From assembly GCA_022566355.1 (NCBI GenBank), contig JADFJB010000124.1, positions 1 through 13,126 of the forward strand: a stretch of DNA of 13,126 bases, written 5' to 3'. Within the stretch, counting starts at the first letter, position 1. Every line of letters begins with the position of its first letter. The DNA is from a candidate division KSB1 bacterium. GTDB taxonomy: Bacteria > Zhuqueibacterota > JdFR-76 > DREG01. Shown piece after piece: positions 1 through 6,810 of this stretch. The notes under the pieces were generated by a model, which had not been told where the DNA came from, ran no database searches, and saw only the letters and a program-made list of their open reading frames with translations. The position numbers were made by a program, and so were the translations under genes.

Positions 1-68
1 TCTTATTAAAAAATAAAAGAACTATTTGTAATGGAAAAAAACATAAAAACTTAAAACTTTAAACATAC

Positions 69-192
69 AAGACTCAAAGACACAAAGCTTTAAAAAATAA
101 AGGTTAAGAAAGATTGATTTTTTATATCGACCGAAAATTGGTTCATAGTAATCTTCTTTATAACTTTAATATTCTTAGTGACTTAGAGTCTT
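69..192. repeat. Inverted pair of short 8-bp tandem arrays
   Basis: Positions 69-90 and 171-192 are imperfect inverted copies (17 of 22 positions match). Each arm is built from 8-bp units of the form xCxCxAAG: ACTCAAAG and ACACAAAG on the left; on the complement of the right arm, CCACAAAG, ACTCTAAG and TCACTAAG. About 80 nt of AT-rich sequence separates the arms. There is no ORF here. This lies downstream of gatB and looks like a degenerate dispersed intergenic repeat rather than a terminator, because the loop is long and no U-tract follows. Confidence 0.5.
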
Positions 193-202
193 TGTGGCAA
201 AA

Positions 203-224
203 ATTCATGAATAGTGCAGGTTAA
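203..224. repeat. Solo copy of the ATTCATGAAT-type terminal repeat
   Basis: This 22-nt stretch matches the right terminal repeat of the element at 1742-1911 at 18 of 22 positions. Both begin ATTCATGAAT and end GTTAA. It directly follows the 8-bp array at 171-192 and may be a relic of the same kind of non-autonomous element. The rest of 1-252 is AT-rich with no supportable gene. Confidence 0.4.
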
Positions 225-252
225 TAGCCAAATAGATTAATTTAAGTAAAAC

Positions 253-1701
253 TTATTTATCGATTTCTGCCAACTGTTTTCGCAAGATTGGATTCACTAT
301 TTTGGGATTGGCTTGGCCTTTTGTAGCTTTCATCACCTGGCCAACAAAAAAACCGATTACCTGCTCTTTTCCATCCAGGAATTTTTGTACTTCGCCCGGG
401 TTTGCATCAAGAACCTCTTTTATAACCTGCAATAATTCGGACTCATCACTAACTTGAGACAATCCTTTTTGTTCGATTAATTTACTTGGAGATATACCGG
501 ATTCGACGACATCAGTGAAGATTTTTCTGGCGATATTTAAACTAATGGTGCCATTCTTAACCAGGTTCAATAACTCAGCCAAAAGCTTAGGGGTTAATTT
601 TGTGTTCGAAAGCAACGTTTTTTTTTCGCCTAAATAACGTAAAACCGCACTCAAAATAAAATTACAGCTGAATTTAGCATCATCAAATAGTTGGCTTGTT
701 GCTTCGAAAAAATCAGCAACCTCTAGTGAAGAAACCAATACATCAGCATTATTTGCACAAATTCCGTACTCTTTAATAAACCTGTTCTTTTTTTCAAGAG
801 GCAGTTCAGGAATTGTTTCCTTCATTTGGTGCAGCCATTCTTTATCCATTTGCAATGGGACTAAATCCGGTTCCAGAAAGTAGCGGTAGTCATTTGCTTC
901 CTCTTTAGATCTCATTGGCGTTACTTTATTTTGCTTAGCATTCCACAATAAAGTTTGATGAATAATTGCATCACCCCGCTCTATTAAATTTTTCTGTCGC
1001 TCGACTTCAATTTCGAGGGCTTTTTCGACGCCGTGAAAAGAATTCATGTTTTTCACTTCGGTTTTTACTCCGAACTCACTACTCCCTTGAGGTCGAATTG
1101 AAACGTTTGCATCACAGCGCAAACTGCCTTCTTCCATATTGCAATCCGAAACATCCAGGTACTCAAGAATACTTTTTAATTGAGTCAGATAAAGGAAAGC
1201 TTCTTTGGGTGAACGAATATCGGGTTGGCTTACGATTTCCATCAAGGGTGTTCCGCATCGATTTAAATCGATAAGAGTTTCGCCTTCCGGGACCCATTCT
1301 TCCGCATGAACTGATTTCCCTGCATCTTCCTCTAAATGGATTCGAATCAAACCAATGGCTTTAGTTTGTCCTTCCAATTCGATTTCGACAAAGCCGTTTT
1401 CACAAATGGGATTTTCAAATTGAGAGATCTGGTAACCCTTTGGCAGATCCGGATAGAAATAATTTTTTCGCGCAAAAAGTGAATGTTCATTAATCGTACA
1501 ATTTGTAGCCATCCCGGTTTTAACGGCAAACTCGAGAGCTTTTGAATTTAGCACAGGCAGGACACCCGGCATACCTAAACAGACCGGGCAAACTTGTGTA
1601 TTGGGCTCAGAGCCAAACTTTGTGCTGCAATTACAAAATATTTTCGATTTTGTTTTTAACTGGGCGTGAACTTCCAACCCGATTACTGTTTCGTATTGCA
1701 T
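253..1701 (-). CDS. gatB: Asp-tRNA(Asn)/Glu-tRNA(Gln) amidotransferase subunit B
   Basis: GatB is the tRNA-binding kinase subunit of the GatCAB complex. It activates misacylated Glu-tRNA(Gln) or Asp-tRNA(Asn) with ATP so that ammonia released by GatA can convert it to Gln- or Asn-tRNA in the cytoplasm. The 482-aa product has the family's usual length. It opens with the GLEVHAQL signature and has the metal-site cysteines C23, C25, C38 and C41 (CNC ... CPVC). The conserved ARKNYFYPDLPKGY block lies near 77-90 and HLEEDAGK at 122-129; the C-terminal third is the YqeY-like tail that contacts the tRNA elbow. The ATG at 1701 starts right at the first conserved residues. No clear Shine-Dalgarno precedes it. 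gatA and gatC are not in the window, so this looks like a stand-alone gatB. A MITE-like element lies just upstream. Confidence 0.97.
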   Translation of the reverse strand: MQYETVIGLEVHAQLKTKSKIFCNCSTKFGSEPNTQVCPVCLGMPGVLPVLNSKALEFAVKTGMATNCTINEHSLFARKNYFYPDLPKGYQISQFENPICENGFVEIELEGQTKAIGLIRIHLEEDAGKSVHAEEWVPEGETLIDLNRCGTPLMEIVSQPDIRSPKEAFLYLTQLKSILEYLDVSDCNMEEGSLRCDANVSIRPQGSSEFGVKTEVKNMNSFHGVEKALEIEVERQKNLIERGDAIIHQTLLWNAKQNKVTPMRSKEEANDYRYFLEPDLVPLQMDKEWLHQMKETIPELPLEKKNRFIKEYGICANNADVLVSSLEVADFFEATSQLFDDAKFSCNFILSAVLRYLGEKKTLLSNTKLTPKLLAELLNLVKNGTISLNIARKIFTDVVESGISPSKLIEQKGLSQVSDESELLQVIKEVLDANPGEVQKFLDGKEQVIGFFVGQVMKATKGQANPKIVNPILRKQLAEIDK

Positions 1702-1741
1702 AAATTTTTAGTCGTAATAAAAATTAGTCTGACTTGCTTAA

Positions 1742-1911
1742 TTAACCAGGATATTTCATGAATCTTATCACTGGTTTATAAAACTGTCATTTTTGGGCTT
1801 CTCGGACAGCCTGAAAACATTTGGGAACGACACTCTGCAGCATCCAGTTGCGACGGAATGACATTGGATTTTGTAAGATTAAAAACATGATTCATGAATT
1901 ATCCAAGTTAA
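1742..1911. mobile_element. MITE-like element with 23-nt terminal inverted repeats
   Basis: The ends 1742-1764 and 1889-1911 are inverted copies matching at 20 of 23 positions, sharing a TTAAC end, a GGATA block and TTCATGAATC. The interior (about 125 nt) has no ORF. It contains a TGTCATT motif at 1785-1791, and a GACGGAATGACA stretch at 1851-1862 that carries it inverted. Each end carries TTAA, which could be part of the repeat or a target duplication. The element sits in the 280-nt gap between the small UVR-motif gene and gatB. No transposase is present, so mobility is inference from shape only; it could also be a structured intergenic repeat. Confidence 0.5.
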
Positions 1912-1943
1912 GAGTTTTTTTTAGAAATTAGATGAAACTTAAG

Positions 1944-1983
1944 AAAAAATTGCTGGAGATTCAACTACAAATAAGCTGAATCT
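1944..1983 (-). terminator. Possible terminator of the DUF2953-gerW-UVR cluster
   Basis: Read on the minus strand, AGATTCA and TGAATCT (1983-1957) form a 7-bp stem overlapping the stop codon of the UVR-motif gene. A run of six T follows about 7 nt later (1949-1944). The U-tract is displaced from the stem and the stem is AT-rich, so this is a weak terminator candidate. Confidence 0.3.
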
Positions 1984-2227
1984 AGTTGGTTGATTGAATT
2001 TGAAATTCAAGCAGGTTTTTTTGTTCAATTGATAAATTAGCTGCACGATTAAAATCACCGAATCGAATCGCCGACGAAATCTCACCTTCAAGTTGCTTTA
2101 TTTGAATTTCAACCGATTTATAATCCGGGAGCCTAAACAATTCTAATTGATTTATCGTTGGATTCGATTTCATTGTTGGAATTAAAGTCATTTTATTTGA
2201 ATTTATTAACACTTTAATATCGAACAT
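1982..2227 (-). CDS. Small UVR-motif-like protein, function unknown
   Basis: This is an 81-aa protein read from the ATG at 2227. An upstream TTG at 2233 is possible but adds only two residues. Residues about 44-76 resemble the UVR motif found in UvrB, UvrC and McsA: KQLEGEISSAI, then a DFNRAANL core and a helix ending LLEFQI. That predicts a helical hairpin used for protein-protein contact. The first 40 residues match nothing I recognise. The gene is the last of a minus-strand cluster, 44 nt after the GerW-family gene, so it is probably cotranscribed with it. No strong Shine-Dalgarno is visible and translation might start at an internal Met (13 or 19). The motif call is by eye; the gene could also be an unrelated short helical protein. 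Confidence 0.55.
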   Translation of the reverse strand: MFDIKVLINSNKMTLIPTMKSNPTINQLELFRLPDYKSVEIQIKQLEGEISSAIRFGDFNRAANLSIEQKNLLEFQIQSTN

Positions 2228-2277
2228 TTCCAATAATTTTCAATAGAAAAAATGGTGAATTTTAGAACCTAAAAGAA

Positions 2278-2661
2278 TTATTCTTTAGTTTCTTTTTCCT
2301 TTTTTTCTCTATTACCGCGCAGGTCCTTTATTTTATCGATTATCTCCGGGATCAAATCAATTACCTTGCCTATGCCGAATCCTTCTTTATCCTGAACATT
2401 TAGCAATTGGGCTTTACCATCGTGAATCACAATAAAGGCCACCGGTTCAATTTGAGCGCCGCCGCCAAAACCGGATCCTTCTCCTGATTCACTTTTTTTA
2501 CTGGGTGTACTTCCGCCGCCGCCACCGAAACCAAATGAAATTTTGGAAACAGGGATAACAGTTGTGTCACCTGTTTGAATAGGTTTACCCACAACTGATT
2601 CCGTGCGAACCAATTGTCCTAATTCTGCCAACAATTTTTCAATCATTTCATTTATTTCCAC
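2278..2661 (-). CDS. GerW/YtfJ-family protein
   Basis: This 127-aa protein has the layout of the GerW (YtfJ) family. It has an N-terminal helix beginning MIEKLLAELGQLV, a beta segment with TESVVGKPI and DTTVIPVSKISFGFG, a glycine-rich linker (about 43-68), and a conserved tail containing PVAFIVI and a D-rich IGKVIDLIPEIIDKI segment. In Bacillus subtilis, GerW is needed for germination through the SleB lysin; homologues in non-spore-formers have no settled role. The start is the GTG at 2661, chosen because GGAGG lies 4 nt upstream. It follows the DUF2953 gene by 19 nt, the same pairing as ytfI-ytfJ of Bacillus, so the two products probably act together at the membrane. The last 12 residues are almost all Lys and Glu. 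Confidence 0.85.
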   Translation of the reverse strand: MEINEMIEKLLAELGQLVRTESVVGKPIQTGDTTVIPVSKISFGFGGGGGSTPSKKSESGEGSGFGGGAQIEPVAFIVIHDGKAQLLNVQDKEGFGIGKVIDLIPEIIDKIKDLRGNREKKEKETKE

Positions 2662-2665
2662 TTAA

Positions 2666-2670
2666 CCTCC
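2666..2670 (-). promoter_or_regulatory. Shine-Dalgarno fixing the GTG start of the GerW-family gene
   Basis: On the minus strand GGAGG is followed by TTAA and then GTG. This strong site selects the GTG at 2661 over the in-frame ATG five codons later. Confidence 0.7.
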
Positions 2671-2680
2671 AGATTTGCAA

Positions 2681-3295
2681 TTAATTTTTAGCATTCCGTA
2701 ATTTATTCCATAATAATAGCCCATGCCATATAATGAGAAATGGCCTGAACATTGTTGAAAAATTAATATTATAAACCAGACATTTCCTATTAAATACCGG
2801 TTGTAACACAATGTTTCGTCCGGCTTGTGGCAGCATTCCAGTAATCATACAAAAAAACCCATGCAGGATACCTGTAAACATCGGGTTTTTTAAGCCAATT
2901 TTAAAATTTCCACTAAGTGTCGGATTAGAAAAATTACCAATTATTTTCTTTAGTCGATATTTACAAATCGACCAGTTAATGTTTCTAAGATTTTGAAATA
3001 GTTTTTGTTCTTTTTCGGTCTTCTTAATAGATTCATTTCTCTTTACCTGGATTTTTTTATCAACCTTTCTTGTTTGATTTAACAAAACAATCTTTTTTAT
3101 CCGGATTTGCATAATTCTGTCAGATGAATTTTGAATGTACTTAATCGTAACAAAACCATACAACAAATCTAAATTGACCATAAATTTTTGTGAACCATTA
3201 TTTCGGGTCGTTGCAACGTGAATCCGAGTCTGTGCTGCTAGCATTACAACAATAAACAATAGAAACAATCCGGTAAGAAGCCCAAAAGTAACCAT
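2681..3295 (-). CDS. DUF2953 family membrane protein (YtfI-like)
   Basis: This 204-aa protein has an N-terminal membrane helix (about 4-22). A soluble part follows that includes the LDLLYGFVTIKYI strand (about 42-54) and a strongly basic middle (about 66-120, rich in Lys and Arg). The C-terminal half has a hydrophobic stretch (about 139-155) and a final aromatic segment containing FRPFLIIWHGLLLW. The overall order and the NFSTMFRP-type ending match the DUF2953 family, whose Bacillus member YtfI is encoded next to ytfJ/gerW, exactly as here. The biochemical role is not known. The gene begins the minus-strand cluster and is divergent from rpsT, with about 110 nt between the two starts. The Shine-Dalgarno is weak. 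The family call rests on sequence look and on neighbourhood together. Confidence 0.7.
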   Translation of the reverse strand: MVTFGLLTGLFLLFIVVMLAAQTRIHVATTRNNGSQKFMVNLDLLYGFVTIKYIQNSSDRIMQIRIKKIVLLNQTRKVDKKIQVKRNESIKKTEKEQKLFQNLRNINWSICKYRLKKIIGNFSNPTLSGNFKIGLKNPMFTGILHGFFCMITGMLPQAGRNIVLQPVFNRKCLVYNINFSTMFRPFLIIWHGLLLWNKLRNAKN

Positions 3296-3352
3296 ATCTT
3301 AAATATCTTTCTAAAAAAATTTATAGAACGGTATCATTATCTAAACTTTTAT

Positions 3353-3381
3353 TTGACAGCCTTACAATTTTTTAATATATT
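3353..3381 (+). promoter_or_regulatory. Sigma70-type promoter of rpsT
   Basis: TTGACA at 3353-3358 is a perfect -35 box. A spacer of exactly 17 nt leads to TATATT (3376-3381, 5 of 6 consensus). Transcription would start near 3388, giving a leader of about 17 nt with AAGGAG at 3394-3399 ahead of the ATG. Confidence 0.8.
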
Positions 3382-3404
3382 TTTCTCGGTTTTAAGGAGT
3401 TAAA

Positions 3405-3659
3405 ATGGCACAACATAAATCAGCAATAAAAAGAATTCGTCAAGACGAAAAAAAAAGACTTAGAAATAAGTCATATAAATCCAAATTAAAAACAGAAACA
3501 AAAAAATTCTTAGCATTAGATTCCAAGGAAAAAGCAGAACCACAATTGCGAGTTGTAGAATCATTGTTAGACAGGCTGGCAACTAAAAGGGTTATACATC
3601 CGAATAACGCTGCCAATAAAAAGTCACACTTGGCTCATTCATTAGCAAAGTTAGCATAA
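3405..3659 (+). CDS. rpsT: 30S ribosomal protein S20
   Basis: S20 is a primary 16S rRNA-binding protein of the small ribosomal subunit. The 84-aa product has the family's size and composition: MAQHKSAIKRIRQDEKKRLRN at the start, a long basic helix, and the conserved VIHPNNAANKKSHLA motif near the C-terminus (about 63-77). AAGGAG six bases upstream of the ATG fixes the start. It is the only housekeeping gene on the plus strand here. It has its own promoter and terminator and so is monocistronic. It is divergent from the DUF2953 gene and converges on guaB. Confidence 0.98.
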   Translation: MAQHKSAIKRIRQDEKKRLRNKSYKSKLKTETKKFLALDSKEKAEPQLRVVESLLDRLATKRVIHPNNAANKKSHLAHSLAKLA

Positions 3660-3679
3660 ATAGTCGAATTCAACAATAT

Positions 3680-3746
3680 ACCGGGCGAACGTACTGTGAT
3701 CGGTAACTCCCCCTAAACCCGATGCAGTTCGTGACCCCGGTTTTTT
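3680..3746 (+). terminator. Large interrupted hairpin terminator after rpsT
   Basis: The outer stem ACCGGG (3680-3685) pairs with CCCGGT (3736-3741) and runs straight into six T. Inside it, CGAAC (3686-3690) pairs with GTTCG (3727-3731), and ATCGG (3699-3703) with CCGAT (3719-3723), leaving small internal loops and a C-rich apical loop. The GC-rich base and U-tract mark a Rho-independent terminator on the plus strand. It is longer than a usual one. On the minus strand no U-tract follows, so it should not stop guaB transcripts. Confidence 0.75.
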
Positions 3747-3794
3747 ATTTCTATTAATCTCACTTTTAAAATTCCAGCTTAAGATTTCAATCTT

Positions 3795-5255
3795 TTAACT
3801 AACCTGGTAATTAGGCGCTTCCTTGGTGATGATGATGTCATGGGGGTGGCTTTCTCTTAAACCCGCTGCAGTCATTCTAATAAATTGAGTTTTTGTTCTC
3901 ATTTCCTCAACATCTCGAGCCCCACAGTATCCCATGGAGGCTTGCAAACCACCAACCATTTGCAAGACGGCATCGGCTAATTTCCCTCGATAAGGTACGC
4001 GTCCTTCGATTCCTTCCGGAACAAACTTTTTCTGCTCATCATCCTGAAAATAGCGATCTGCACTGCCTTCTTTCATGGCAGCAATGGAACCCATAGCCCG
4101 ATACGTTTTATAGCTCCTGCCTTCATACAAAATGGTCTCCCCGGGACTTTCTTCTAATCCTGCGAACAAACTACCAATCATAATAGAATGCGCTCCTGCA
4201 GCAATTGCCTTTGCAATGTCGCCCGTATTTCGTATTCCGCCATCGGCAATTATCGGAATGTTATGAATGTCTGTCACTTTAACACAATCCATTATTGCGG
4301 TGATTTGCGGCACTCCGACACCGGCAATAACACGTGTCGTACAAATAGATCCTGGTCCGATGCCGATTTTAATAGCATCTACTCCGGCATCAATGAGCGC
4401 CTCCGCAGCCTGGGATGTCGCAATATTGCCGGCTATCAATTCAATGTTGGGGAATTGCCGGCGAATCGTTTCAACAGTTTGCAAAACGTCTTTTGAATGA
4501 CCATGAGCAGTATCAACGACAACCACATCCACTTCCATTTCTGTTAAAGCCGAAACCCTTTCCAAAGTATTGCTTCTAACACCAACTGCTGCGCCAACTC
4601 TTAAACGGCCATGGCTATCTTTACATGCATTTGGATACATTACCTTCTTTTGGATATCCTTTACAGTTATCAAACCTTTAAGTTGGAATTGAGAATCGAC
4701 GATGAGTAACTTCTCGATACGATGATGGTGGAGCAGTTTTTCTGCGTCTTTCATCGAAGTGCCAACTGGAGCGGTCACCAAATTATCCTTTGTCATCAAT
4801 TCAGAAATGGGTAAATTAAAATCGACGCCAAAACGCAAATCCCGGTTTGTTAAAATTCCGACCAGCTTTTTCCCTTCTATAACAGGCACACCTGAAATAC
4901 GATAACGCTCCATGATTGCCAGCGCATCTTTGACCCTCGCTCCTGGTGGCAAAGTAACCGGGTCAATCATCATACCGCTTTCAGAACGTTTAACTTTGTC
5001 AACTTCAGTTGCTTGTTGCTGGATCCCCATATTTTTATGCACAATCCCAATCCCACCAGCGCGTGCCAGGGCTATCGCCAGTTTTGCCTCTGTAACCGTA
5101 TCCATTGCCGCACTTACCAATGGAATATTCAATTGAATATTGCGTGAAATTCTGGTTTTAACATCTGTCTCTTTCGGGATCACTGCAGATTCGGCAGGAA
5201 CAAGAAGAACATCATCAAATGTTAAACCTTCTTTTAGTATTTTTTCATTATTCAT
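3795..5255 (-). CDS. guaB: Inosine-5'-monophosphate dehydrogenase
   Basis: GuaB oxidises IMP to XMP with NAD+, the committed step of guanine nucleotide synthesis in the cytoplasm. The 486-aa protein is full length. Its TIM barrel begins with [10 protein letters not shown]; two CBS domains are inserted at about 95-205 and sense nucleotides. The catalytic loop [11 protein letters not shown] places Cys305, followed by the phosphate-binding [13 protein letters not shown] segment. The mobile flap has the catalytic Arg401-Tyr402 pair, then the [11 protein letters not shown] motif. The ATG at 5255 is supported by GGAG 6 nt upstream. It lies 24 nt after hutH and is the last gene of the dinG-hutH-guaB run. 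I see no convincing terminator between its stop and the rpsT hairpin. Confidence 0.98.
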   Translation of the reverse strand: MNNEKILKEGLTFDDVLLVPAESAVIPKETDVKTRISRNIQLNIPLVSAAMDTVTEAKLAIALARAGGIGIVHKNMGIQQQATEVDKVKRSESGMMIDPVTLPPGARVKDALAIMERYRISGVPVIEGKKLVGILTNRDLRFGVDFNLPISELMTKDNLVTAPVGTSMKDAEKLLHHHRIEKLLIVDSQFQLKGLITVKDIQKKVMYPNACKDSHGRLRVGAAVGVRSNTLERVSALTEMEVDVVVVDTAHGHSKDVLQTVETIRRQFPNIELIAGNIATSQAAEALIDAGVDAIKIGIGPGSICTTRVIAGVGVPQITAIMDCVKVTDIHNIPIIADGGIRNTGDIAKAIAAGAHSIMIGSLFAGLEESPGETILYEGRSYKTYRAMGSIAAMKEGSADRYFQDDEQKKFVPEGIEGRVPYRGKLADAVLQMVGGLQASMGYCGARDVEEMRTKTQFIRMTAAGLRESHPHDIIITKEAPNYQVS

Positions 5256-5279
5256 GGAAAACTCCAGAAGTGAGTAAAA

Positions 5280-6806
5280 TCACTGCATTTGTATTTCTTT
5301 TTCAACTTCTTGAACCAAGCTAAAACTTGAAATAAGATTGTTTGCTATTTCAATATCTTTTGACAAAATTCTATCTTGATCCAAAAAAGACACTTTATTA
5401 CGCAGATGGTTGTGAGCTTTTGTAATACCATTGCCTGGAAGAAGCGGAGCTCGCAAATCGATGCTTTGTGCAGCACACAATAATTCGATTGCCAACACAT
5501 TTTCAGTATTTTCAAGAACTTGCAACATTTTATTAGCGGCATTCGCTCCCATACTGACATGATCTTCCTTGTTCGCAGATGTTGGAATGGTATCGATACT
5601 GGCTGGGTGACACAATGTTTTGTTTTCAGAAACCAAAGATGCAGCCGTGACTTGCGCTAACATGAAACCACAATTCAAACCGGGTTTTGGAGTTAGAAAA
5701 TCTGTTAATTCACTAAAATTAGAGTCCATCATTAGTGCTATTCTGCGTTCGGAGATACTGGCATATTCGGCGATTGCAATAGCCAGGAAATCCAATACCA
5801 TTGAGATTGGTGCTCCATGAAAATTACCACCCGACACAATTTCACCTTCCACCGGAAACACAATTGGATTATCTGTTACTGCATTAATTTCCCGTTCAAC
5901 GATCTCTGAAACATACCTGATTGCATCCCGGCAACTGCCATGTACCTGAGGTATGCATCGAATCGAATAAGCGTCTTGTATTTTTGAGCACTCCACATGG
6001 GATAACCTGATTTCGCTGCCAGCAATCAAAGCGGTAAGATTTTGAGCGCTCTCCATCTGCCCCACCTGGTTGCGAATTGCCTGAATGCGAGAATCGAAAG
6101 CAACAGGCGTGGCTTTCATTCCATCCACTGTCATAGCCGCAATGATGTCAGCAGTTTTGACGAACCACTTTGCTCGAAAAACCACTAATGCTGCTATTGC
6201 AGTCATGTACTGTGTGCCGTTAATCAGGGATAGTCCTTCTTTAGCTTGCAATTCTATGGGCTGTAAATCAAATTTTTTTAACACCTCTGCACCATTAACA
6301 CTTTCCCCATTTATCTTGACCTCGCCTTCGCCAATCAAAACCAAGGACATATGAGCCAATGGCGCTAAATCTCCGGAGGCACCCGCACTACCTTTGCTTG
6401 GAATAACAGGTAAAATACCTCGATTCAAAAATTCCTGTAATTGTATGATTACTTCCCTTCGGACGCCTGAAAATCCGCGAAGAAGATTGTTTAGCTTCAA
6501 GGCCATCATTGCCCGACAAACCGAAGGAGGCGCCGGCCGGCCAACTCCTGCACAATGGCTTCTTAACAAATTAATTTGTAATTGAGTGATATCTTTAGGC
6601 GAGATTTGGATATCGCTTAGTTTGCCAAAACCAGTTGTTATTCCATAGATAATTTGGTTTTTCTGAATTGCCCTATCTACAATTTCTCTCGATCTGTCAA
6701 CAATTTTAAAAGACTTTTCATCGATGACAACTTTGGCGTTTTCCATGGAAATTTGCCACAGTTGGCCAAGGGTTAACTCTTCACCATTAAATTTTATTTC
6801 ATTCAT
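5280..6806 (-). CDS. hutH: Histidine ammonia-lyase
   Basis: HutH deaminates L-histidine to trans-urocanate and ammonia, the first step of histidine use. The 508-aa protein has the family length. The GSAGASGDLAPLAHM segment carries Ala143-Ser144-Gly145, which cyclise to the MIO electrophile. The other active-site positions expected from the Pseudomonas enzyme are present: Tyr54 in YGITTGFG, Ser83-His84 (the pair typical of histidine rather than phenylalanine lyases), Asn196 in NGTQ, Tyr280 and Arg283 in DAYSIRC, and Glu414 in SANKEDHVSMG. The ATG at 6806 is 4 nt after the dinG stop, so translational coupling is likely. No hutU, hutI or hutG lies nearby, which is unusual for a catabolic hut gene. 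An aromatic ammonia-lyase of other specificity is possible but less likely. Confidence 0.93.
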   Translation of the reverse strand: MNEIKFNGEELTLGQLWQISMENAKVVIDEKSFKIVDRSREIVDRAIQKNQIIYGITTGFGKLSDIQISPKDITQLQINLLRSHCAGVGRPAPPSVCRAMMALKLNNLLRGFSGVRREVIIQLQEFLNRGILPVIPSKGSAGASGDLAPLAHMSLVLIGEGEVKINGESVNGAEVLKKFDLQPIELQAKEGLSLINGTQYMTAIAALVVFRAKWFVKTADIIAAMTVDGMKATPVAFDSRIQAIRNQVGQMESAQNLTALIAGSEIRLSHVECSKIQDAYSIRCIPQVHGSCRDAIRYVSEIVEREINAVTDNPIVFPVEGEIVSGGNFHGAPISMVLDFLAIAIAEYASISERRIALMMDSNFSELTDFLTPKPGLNCGFMLAQVTAASLVSENKTLCHPASIDTIPTSANKEDHVSMGANAANKMLQVLENTENVLAIELLCAAQSIDLRAPLLPGNGITKAHNHLRNKVSFLDQDRILSKDIEIANNLISSFSLVQEVEKEIQMQ

Positions 6807-6810
6807 TTAT

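Noticed and set aside
966-1274. 102-codon plus-strand ORF inside gatB
   Set aside because: It lies antisense within a clearly recognised gene, has no family signature and no Shine-Dalgarno.
3680-3746. tRNA or riboswitch
   Set aside because: GTTCG resembles a T-loop, but no acceptor, anticodon or T-stem pairing exists. The element follows rpsT and ends in a U-tract, so a terminator explains it.
4188-4500. Two overlapping plus-strand ORFs inside guaB
   Set aside because: They are antisense shadows of the IMP dehydrogenase catalytic region, with no recognisable protein features.
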